Shown piece by piece: positions 57,838-64,000 of a stretch of 64,000 bases of DNA. The translations under genes and the position numbers were made by a program. Source of the stretch: Citreicella sp. C3M06 (GTDB taxonomy: Bacteria > Pseudomonadota > Alphaproteobacteria > Rhodobacterales > Rhodobacteraceae); contig NZ_JAHKQA010000090.1 in the NCBI RefSeq assembly GCF_018860705.1, positions 35,971 through 99,970 on the forward strand, in the 5' to 3' direction. Every line of letters starts with the position of its first letter. The stretch's first letter is position 1. The notes under the pieces were generated by a model. It worked only from the letters and a program-made list of their open reading frames with translations, was not told where the DNA came from and ran no database searches.

Positions 57838-58224
57838 ATGTTCACCCCCATCATCCCCGAAGGCGCCCCCACGCCCATCGCTCCCTTTGTTCCCGGTAGC
57901 CGCGTGGGCGACACGCTTTACGTTGCCGGTATGCTTGCCCTTGGCCCCAATGGCGAAAGCCTGCATCCGGGCGACGTAAAGGCCCAGACCCGCTATGTGA
58001 TCGATGAGATCATCCGCGTGGTCGAAGCCACCGGCGGCACGCTGGCCGACATCTGCTACAACGTGATCATCCTCAAGAACCGCGCGGATTACGCGGCCTT
58101 CAACGAGGTCTATGCCGAATATTTCGGGACCAACCCGCCCGCGCGCTACTGCATCATCTCGGAACTGGTGCGCGATGAACTGCTGGTCGAAATCGCCGCA
58201 ACGGCATATCTCGGCAAACCGTGA
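57838..58224 (+). CDS. rutC: RutC-like RidA-family aminoacrylate deaminase
   Basis: A 128-residue RidA/YjgF-fold protein. It contains VGDTLYVAGMLALGPNGES, the middle EVYAEYFGTNPPARYCI with the conserved Arg, and the closing LLVEIAATAYLGKP with the acidic residue. It is expected to speed 3-aminoacrylate deamination. It lies 10 bases after rutB, and its stop overlaps the permease ATG as TGATG. Confidence 0.85.
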   Translation: MFTPIIPEGAPTPIAPFVPGSRVGDTLYVAGMLALGPNGESLHPGDVKAQTRYVIDEIIRVVEATGGTLADICYNVIILKNRADYAAFNEVYAEYFGTNPPARYCIISELVRDELLVEIAATAYLGKP

Positions 58225-59036
58225 TGGCCATGGCAACGGACTCACAATCCACCCCTGCGGCGCGCATCAAGCGCCGCAGCCCGGTGGACGCCGCGCTGCG
58301 CATCCGCGCCTATCAGATCATGGTGCTGCTGGCGATTGTCGCCCTGTGGCAGGTCGGGCTGTGGCTCGGCTGGCTGAAACCCTATGTCTACGGCACGCCG
58401 CTGGGCGTGGTGCAATCCTTTGCCGGGCATCTGGCCGATGGCTCGCTGCTGCGGCATTTCTGGGTCACAGGGGTGGAAGTGGTGATCGGCTTTGCCATCG
58501 GCTGTCTGTTTGGCAGCGCGGGCGGCTTGCTGCTGTGGCTGTCGCCGCTTTGGGCCAAGATCCTGCACCCCTACATGATTGCGCTGAACGGCGTGCCCAA
58601 GATCGCGCTCGCGCCGCTGATCATCGTCTGGTTCGGGCTGGGCATGGAAAGCAAGATCGCCATTGCGTCGATCATCACCTTCATCGTGGCGTTCCTGCAG
58701 GCCTACAAGGGCACGCAGGAAATCGACCCAGACCTGATCCGCCTGATGAAATCGCTTGGCGCCTCGCCTTGGCAGACCTTCCGCACCATCGTGGTGCCGG
58801 GCAGCTTGCCGTGGATCGTCTCGGCGCTGCGGCTGAACGTCGGCTTCGCGCTGATCGGCGCGGTGGTGGGCGAATATATCTCGGCAGAAGAAGGGCTTGG
58901 CTACATGGTCTACTATGCCGGGCAGCTGTACGATCTGAATTCGGTCTGGGTTGGCATCTTCAGCCTGATGATCATGGCGCTGCTGCTCGAAGCCATTGTG
59001 GCGCGCTTTGAACGTTCTCTCGACATGGAGCACTGA
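58224..59036 (+). CDS. SsuC/ThiX-type ABC importer, permease
   Basis: A 270-residue permease with about six helices. Family features are PYMIALNGVPKIALAPLIIV and the EAA-type loop DPDLIRLMKSLGASPWQTFR. It belongs to the taurine/sulfonate/HMP branch and serves the binding protein encoded two genes upstream. The ATG at 58224 overlaps the rutC stop; another ATG is two codons in. Its place between rutC and rutD shows that import and breakdown genes are interleaved in one operon. Confidence 0.9.
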   Translation: MAMATDSQSTPAARIKRRSPVDAALRIRAYQIMVLLAIVALWQVGLWLGWLKPYVYGTPLGVVQSFAGHLADGSLLRHFWVTGVEVVIGFAIGCLFGSAGGLLLWLSPLWAKILHPYMIALNGVPKIALAPLIIVWFGLGMESKIAIASIITFIVAFLQAYKGTQEIDPDLIRLMKSLGASPWQTFRTIVVPGSLPWIVSALRLNVGFALIGAVVGEYISAEEGLGYMVYYAGQLYDLNSVWVGIFSLMIMALLLEAIVARFERSLDMEH

Positions 59037-59037
59037 T

Positions 59038-59838
59038 ATGCCGCACATCACCCTTCCCGACGGCGACGCGCTTTACTACGAAGAACACGGCAGTGGCCGT
59101 CCGCTGATCATGGTGGCCGGGCTTGGCGGCATCGGCGCCTATTGGGCGCCGCAGATCGCCCCTTTTGCCGAACATTTCCGCGTCATCCTGCACGATCATC
59201 GTGGCACCGGGCAATCGAGCCGCTCGCAGATCGACTATTCCGTTGACCAGATGGCCGCCGATACGCTGGCGCTGATGGATGCGCTTGGCATCGAACAAGC
59301 CGATTTCGTCGGCCATTCCACCGGCGCGTCGATGGCGCAGGCGATTGCGGTTGATCACCCCGAGCGGCTGGGCCGCATCATCCTTGCCTCGGGGTGGACC
59401 AAGGCGGATGGCTTCTTCCGACGCTGCTTCGAGACCCGCAAGCAACTGCTGCTGACAGCCGGGCCCGAGGCCTATATCAAGGCAACGCCCCTGTTTCTGC
59501 ACCCCAGCTGGTGGGTGCGCGACAACATCGACGCCATCGAGGGCGGCAAAAGCGGCATCTACGGCGGCGACCACGATATTGGCATTATGACCAGCCGCAT
59601 CGACGCGCTGCTGGCCTTTGACCGCACCGCCGATCTGCCAAAGATCCCGCATGAGGTGCTGGTGATGGGCGTTGCCAATGACCACCTGACCCCGGCCTAT
59701 TTCTCCGAGGCGCTGGCCGAGGCCATTCCCAACGCCAAGCTGTCGATCATGTCCGATGGCGCCCATGCGGCAAGCCAGGTGTTCCCCGATGAGTTCAACG
59801 CCATCGCCCTTGCCTTCCTGACAGGAGACCAAGCATGA
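59038..59838 (+). CDS. rutD: RutD-like alpha/beta hydrolase
   Basis: A 266-residue alpha/beta hydrolase. The nucleophile lies in FVGHSTGASMAQAIAVDHPE, an oxyanion-type DHRGTGQSS precedes it, and the catalytic His is in DGAHAASQVFP. RutD hydrolyses aminoacrylate further in the uracil pathway. It ends with an ATGA overlap onto the ATPase gene. With RutB and RutC homologues on the same strand the assignment is likely, but alpha/beta hydrolases are hard to name from sequence alone. Confidence 0.8.
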   Translation: MPHITLPDGDALYYEEHGSGRPLIMVAGLGGIGAYWAPQIAPFAEHFRVILHDHRGTGQSSRSQIDYSVDQMAADTLALMDALGIEQADFVGHSTGASMAQAIAVDHPERLGRIILASGWTKADGFFRRCFETRKQLLLTAGPEAYIKATPLFLHPSWWVRDNIDAIEGGKSGIYGGDHDIGIMTSRIDALLAFDRTADLPKIPHEVLVMGVANDHLTPAYFSEALAEAIPNAKLSIMSDGAHAASQVFPDEFNAIALAFLTGDQA

Positions 59839-60611
59839 CCCCCGTTCTGAGCGCCGACGCCGCCCGCGTCGTTTACAACGAGGGCACCGATGCGGCCGTC
59901 GAGGCCGTTCGCGACATCACGCTGGACCTGCACCGGGGCGAGATTCTCGCCCTCGTCGGCCCGTCCGGCTGTGGCAAGACCACGCTGTTCAACGCCATTG
60001 CCGGGCTGATCCCGCTTCAGGGAGGGCAGGTTTCGGTGGGCGGAACCAAGGTCGAAGAGGCCAAGGGCCACGTCGGCTACATGCTGCAAAAGGATCTGCT
60101 GCTGCCGTGGCGCAGCGTGATCGACAACATCACGCTGGGCTTGGAAATTCGCGGCATTGCCAAGGCCAAGGCGCGCGCCAGGGCGCAGGACCTGATCGAC
60201 CGCTACGGCCTGTCGGGATTCGAGACTTCGAAACCTTCGGGTCTGTCGGGTGGCATGCGCCAGCGCGCGGCGCTGATGCGCACGCTGGCCTTTGACCCCG
60301 AGGTGATCTTGCTGGACGAACCCTTTTCAGCATTGGATTTCCAGACCCGGACCCTGTTGCAAGCCGACGTCAAGCGCATCATTCGCGATCAGGGGCGCAG
60401 CGTGATCCTGATCACCCACGACATCGGCGAGGCCATCTCGATGGCGAACCGGATCGTGGTGCTGTCCAACCGGCCCGCCACGGTGAAGTCGGTCTACGAA
60501 ACCCCTTGGGGCAGTGAAGACGTCGACCCGGTCGCCGTGCGCAACCGGCCCGAATACCAGCAGTTGTTCTCGACCATCTGGCAAGAGCTTGAACTGGCGC
60601 CGCGCCACTAG
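59835..60611 (+). CDS. SsuB/TauB-type ABC importer, ATPase
   Basis: A 258-residue single-domain ATPase with Walker A ALVGPSGCGKTTLFNAIAGL, signature PSGLSGGMRQRAALMRTLAF and Walker B VILLDEPFSALDFQTR. It powers the nearby permease. The final segment, SEDVDPVAVRNRPEYQQLF, matches the TauB/SsuB branch. It is the last gene of the operon. Confidence 0.93.
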   Translation: MTPVLSADAARVVYNEGTDAAVEAVRDITLDLHRGEILALVGPSGCGKTTLFNAIAGLIPLQGGQVSVGGTKVEEAKGHVGYMLQKDLLLPWRSVIDNITLGLEIRGIAKAKARARAQDLIDRYGLSGFETSKPSGLSGGMRQRAALMRTLAFDPEVILLDEPFSALDFQTRTLLQADVKRIIRDQGRSVILITHDIGEAISMANRIVVLSNRPATVKSVYETPWGSEDVDPVAVRNRPEYQQLFSTIWQELELAPRH

Positions 60612-61057
60612 TGCGCGGTTCCTGCCAGAAACACTGCGCGGTCCTGTGTCGGGTTGCCATTGTCGCAATGCACTGATGGTCGCGGCGTCTCATTTTGAAC
60701 CCGACCGGTTGCAGGGATGCCAAGTGCAGGCCAACACCCACCCGCAATCGCGAGACGATCTGGTTCGGTGACACAGCGACGCTGCGCAAGCGGGCGTCGC
60801 TGTTGATCTGCTCTGACAAGAAGATGACCTGCGCGCGGCCTCACGGCAGCCCTGCCCCCTGTCGAGACTTTCGGGTTCGGCGCTCCGGCCTTGTCGGATC
60901 ACCACGGCTTAACGGCGCTGCAACCCAATTCCGGCCTTGCCTTGGAAAAGGTCGGCGTACCCGCCACGGCGGATACGCCGAGGGGACTGTGAACCGCGGA
61001 TCTTCGCTCGCGCAAGCCGCGATCAATCCTTTGGCTCTGCCCCTCGACGCGCCGGGA
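60612..61057. other. 446-base gap between the Rut-like operon and the fusion hydrolase
   Basis: The two genes are convergent. No supported gene or clear T-tailed hairpin was found. Long open frames here and on into the next gene are antisense shadows with no family similarity. Confidence 0.45.
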
Positions 61058-62527
61058 TCAGTCAGCCACGGTTTTCGACAACAGCGCCTCGGCCGCAGCC
61101 ACCAGCCGATCCCGCCAAGCGAGTTTCGCCAGCCAGTCCGGCGGGATGGCACCGGCCCCGCCGAGCGCCCCGGCAAGCTGGCCGGTGATCGCTCCGGTGG
61201 TGTCGGCATCTTCGCCGAGGTTCGCGGCGGTCAGCACCGCCTCGCGAAAGCTGCCCGACCGGGCAACGCTCCAGAGCGAGGCCTCCAGCGAATGCGCCAC
61301 GTATCCCGATGCGCGGATTTTCGTGCGCGCCTTGCCGCGCCACGACCCGGCCATGATGCCATCAATGGCCCCGGCATAACCTTCGGACCGGTTGCGCAAC
61401 ACGTCCGAACGGGGGCGCCCCTCGATCGCATCAGCCAGACATTCGGCATAGGCCACGCAGGCATCCACCGCTTCCGGGGCGGCATGGGTGGTCCGGCTTT
61501 GCCGCGCCGCCACGTCGCGCAGCCGGGCACGGTCGTTCAGATGCGCGATGGCCACCGGAGCAAGGCGCATGAGGCTGCCGTTTCCGGCGCTCATCGGATC
61601 GGTGGACCCGGCCATGGGATCGCCACTGCGGGTCCAGCGCGCCAGCGCCTGCCGCGTGGTGATGCCGATGTCAAAGCACCGTCCGGTGCAGGAATAGGTG
61701 CCGCGCTCGTGCCAGTCGACGAAGCGGCGCATCAGGTCGGCCTCGTCGAGCGCGCTCGACTGCGCGAGGCTGTCGGCCAGCGCCAGCGCCATGGCCGTGT
61801 CATCCGTCCACTGGCCGGGCTTCAGGCCGAAGGGCCCGCCCCCCACCATGTCGCTCAGCGGCCCTTGGCTGTCACGGGTGGTAAACTCAAGCGTGGTGCC
61901 AACAGCATCCCCGACCGCAAGCCCGAGCAAGGCACCGACGGCACGATCACGAACAGCCTCGGCCGTTGTCGCGGGCACATCTTCCCGGCGCGCCTGTTGC
62001 CGCAGGACGTAGCCCTGCTGCGCCGCCGTCTCGATGGCGCCCGGGCGCGCTGTCCGGACCTTGGCGATCGCATCGCCCGGCGTGTCTCCAAGCTCGATCA
62101 GCAGCCGCGCGGCGATGGTCCCTGCCCGGCCGAGCCCGCCCTTGCAGTGGACCACCACATCAAACCCCGCGCGGAGCCGGTCGCACAAATCGCGACCAAC
62201 CGTTTCCCAACGCGCCTCGAACGCCGCATCGGGCACGGAAACGTCCGGGATCGGCAAATGGAACCAGCTCATGTGCCGGGCGGCCACCTCCGCACCGAGC
62301 CGCGGCACCTGCAGCGTCTGCAGTTCGTGATCCTCGACCAATGTTACGACCGCCGTCGCACCCCAAGCGGCGATGGCGTCGAGGTCCAGCCCGAGGTCTC
62401 GGTTCCAGCTTCCCGACATCGCTCCCGGCTGGATCTTGCCGGGACAGAAGGTGATGCCGATCCGCCCCGGAAGGGCGTCAGACCGCACAGCGGCGATCTG
62501 CAGAGGATGGCTTTGACTGGTCCGCAT
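61058..62527 (-). CDS. Dual-specificity phosphatase / ADP-ribosylglycohydrolase fusion
   Basis: A 489-residue fusion. Residues about 15-185 form a CDKN3-like dual-specificity phosphatase, with the P-loop VVVHCKGGLGRAGTIAARLL (HCxxGxxR type) and a likely acid, SWFHLPIPDVSVPD. Residues about 193-489 form a DraG/ADP-ribosylglycohydrolase domain: RAVGALLGLAVGDAVGTTLE, the metal motif GQWTDDTAMALALAD, NGSLMRLAPVAIA, and the second metal motif GEDADTTGAITGQLAGALGG. It could remove phosphate and ADP-ribose marks; the substrate is unknown. The start at 62527 has an AAGGA site upstream. It is transcribed toward the Rut-like operon. Confidence 0.85.
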   Translation of the reverse strand: MRTSQSHPLQIAAVRSDALPGRIGITFCPGKIQPGAMSGSWNRDLGLDLDAIAAWGATAVVTLVEDHELQTLQVPRLGAEVAARHMSWFHLPIPDVSVPDAAFEARWETVGRDLCDRLRAGFDVVVHCKGGLGRAGTIAARLLIELGDTPGDAIAKVRTARPGAIETAAQQGYVLRQQARREDVPATTAEAVRDRAVGALLGLAVGDAVGTTLEFTTRDSQGPLSDMVGGGPFGLKPGQWTDDTAMALALADSLAQSSALDEADLMRRFVDWHERGTYSCTGRCFDIGITTRQALARWTRSGDPMAGSTDPMSAGNGSLMRLAPVAIAHLNDRARLRDVAARQSRTTHAAPEAVDACVAYAECLADAIEGRPRSDVLRNRSEGYAGAIDGIMAGSWRGKARTKIRASGYVAHSLEASLWSVARSGSFREAVLTAANLGEDADTTGAITGQLAGALGGAGAIPPDWLAKLAWRDRLVAAAEALLSKTVAD

Positions 62528-62699
62528 GGTTGGACAATCCTTGTCATGAAAATAGGGAACGCCCCCGATCGAAACAATTTCGATACTCGCAAAGAAACGC
62601 CCTCATCTCTCTGATGATAAGATGTTTTTTCACACAGCACGCAAGTAGATTGTTCGACCTGCCAATCATCCTTTCTGCTTGGTTCGGACACGCTCGGGG

Positions 62700-64000
62700 T
62701 AGTGTCCCGAGGCGTGGTGTAACTTGTTCTACGGCTGGGAGATGAGCCGGTTTACAGGGCGGCGATCTTTGCCGGGTCCATGGTGATATCCTCGCAGATG
62801 GCGGCAACAGTTTCCGGCGTCATGTAACGCCGTGAGACCACCCATTCGTCGTACTGTTCCAGCATCAACGCTCCTACAAGACGTCTGATGGCTTGCTCGT
62901 TGGGAAAAATACCGACGACATTGGTCCGGCGCTTGATCTCCTTGTTCAGCCTTTCCAAGGGATTGGTAGAGTGTATTTGCCGCTAGTGTGCTTTTGGGAA
63001 CGGCTTGTAGGACAGCACGTCGTCTTCGGCGCGTAGCATTAGTTCGGCGAACTTGGTGTGGCGCGGCTGGAAGGCCTCAATCAGTTTCGCCCAGTGATCC
63101 TTGGTTTCTGCCAGCGTGTCCTGATCGAAGGCTGTTCTGAGTGCCGCTGTGACAATTGGGCGGTCCTTTTTACCGACGCAGGCCAAGGCATTGCGCATAA
63201 AGTGAACCCTGCAACGCTGGATCGTAGCCCCCAGCACTTTGGCGGCTGCGGCCTTCAGTCCTTTGTGTTCATCCGCGATGATCAGCTTGACCCCACGCAG
63301 GCCCCGGTCGGCCAGAGCGCGCAGGAACTCGTCCCAGAACACCTCGGCCTCGCTGGGCTCGATGGCGACGCCCAGAACCTCACGCCGTCCGTCAGTATTG
63401 ACCGCAACCGCCACTATGGCCGCGACGCTGACGATCCGCCCCGAGCGGCGGACCTTGATGTAGGTTGCGTCCAGCCAGAGGTAGGGCCATTCGCCCTCCA
63501 GCGGTCTGTTGAGGACAGCGTCAACACGTTCGTCAATCTCGACACAAAGGCGCGAGACCTGGCTTTTGGAGACGCCAGTCATACCCATCGCTTTCACCAG
63601 CTCATCGACTGAGCGGGTAGAAACGCCCTGAATGTAGGCTTCTTGGATCACTGCCGTCATCGCCTTTTCCGAGGCCCGGCGGGGCTCCAGAAACTCAGGA
63701 AAATACGTCCCCTTCCGAAGCTTCGGGATCTGAACATCGATGGTCCCGGCCCGAGTTTCCCACCGGCGCTCACGATATCCATTCCGATGGTTTACCCGTT
63801 CGGTACTGCGCTCATGCGTTCCAGCACCGCATTGCTGATCCACATCCAGCGCCATCAGGCGGTCGGCGACAAACCCAAGCATCTCGGCCAGTATTTGATG
63901 ATCTGCGGTGTCTGAAAGAAGCGCCTTCAGCGCGACCGTTTCTGCTAACATGTATTTGGTCATGGGTGATCTCCTTGATCGGTGGAGTGCGCCCCTCGGG
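62700..64000 (-). mobile_element. IS256-family insertion sequence (right end beyond window)
   Basis: The element surrounds the transposase remnant. Its left end is near 62700, where AGTGTCCCGAGG begins. The last bases of the window (CCCCTCGGG) look like the start of the matching inverted end, which would continue as ACACT beyond the edge. So nearly the whole element is inside. The exact ends and target duplication cannot be seen here. Confidence 0.75.
62752..63963 (-). pseudogene. IS256-family transposase interrupted by an in-frame TAG
   Basis: Read through, this is a 402-residue IS256 mutator-type transposase starting MTKYMLAETVALKALL. Domain motifs are intact: QHxCxAG-like DQQCGAGTHER, LWLDATYIKVRRSGR, VKLIIADEHKGLKAAAAKVL and, after the break, NPLERLNKEIKRRTNVVGIF. 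At 62983-62985 a TAG replaces the Trp codon expected in FPKAH(W)RQI, with no shift of frame. The product would lack its last 76 residues, including the catalytic-end glutamate region, so the copy is probably inactive. Confidence 0.9.

Noticed and set aside
60695..62614. 639-residue plus-strand frame opposite the fusion hydrolase
   Set aside because: The minus strand has intact phosphatase and ADP-ribosylglycohydrolase motifs; the plus translation shows none.
62752..63963. Reading the IS256 transposase as frameshifted into two genes
   Set aside because: Both parts are in the same frame; the break is a single TAG at a conserved Trp position.

Overview
The window is about 64 kb of high-GC alphaproteobacterial chromosome, most likely from the Rhodobacteraceae (Roseobacter group). 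Support for this is the codon use (strong G/C in third positions), the family content, a GGAGTTTA/GCAAGATGAAG inverted repeat of the kind I associate with this family, and the mix of ABC-dependent catabolic operons. The organism is inferred, not proven. No rRNA, tRNA, CRISPR array or replication origin was seen.

Layout. 1-10.8 kb is mostly housekeeping: ychF (cut by the left edge), a VOC protein, a MATE exporter, a NicO metal exporter with its DUF1007 partner, a DUF2461 protein, a class I PPK2, trpA, argC, lldD, a fasciclin protein and ribosomal protein L25, with three clear terminators. 10.9-14.3 kb holds a GtrB-like glycosyltransferase, a GtrA-like flippase and a large GT-C-like membrane protein, which together resemble the parts of a Gtr glycan-modification system. 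A DUF2235 hydrolase follows.

15.9-35.6 kb is a large minus-strand catabolic locus. A dipeptide-type ABC importer is followed by a GMC oxidoreductase, an enolase-superfamily dehydratase and an SDR. Then come an acyl-CoA dehydrogenase, a HIBADH-family enzyme, a class III CoA-transferase, a carboxymuconolactone decarboxylase-like protein, an aldehyde dehydrogenase, a thiolase, a fused hydratase/3-hydroxyacyl-CoA dehydrogenase and an ACAD10-type phosphotransferase. A divergent LysR gene lies at the head. The logic is uptake, oxidation and dehydration, CoA activation, then beta-oxidation; the substrate is unknown.

36.3-36.8 kb is a scar of decayed IS91 and IS5-type transposases. Beyond it lies a stress/bioenergetic module: DnaJ(CbpA)-CbpM, a PHA synthase, a 5'-truncated beta-CASP metallo-beta-lactamase remnant, and a complete N-type F-ATPase operon atpDCQRBEFAG whose c subunit carries two membrane glutamates.

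48.7-55 kb has a 1022-residue RTX protein with a roughly 320-residue internal duplication. Divergent from it are two secreted thioredoxin-fold proteins that look like tandem paralogues, a Cys-rich secreted protein and a Pro-rich ORF. This is the least explained part of the window.

55-60.6 kb is a LysR-controlled operon that interleaves a SsuABC/ThiXYZ-type ABC importer with homologues of RutB, RutC and RutD (the lower pyrimidine pathway) but has no RutA/RutF, and a near-perfect T-N11-A operator precedes it. 61-62.5 kb encodes a dual-specificity-phosphatase/ADP-ribosylglycohydrolase fusion. The right edge is an IS256-family element whose transposase carries an in-frame amber codon.
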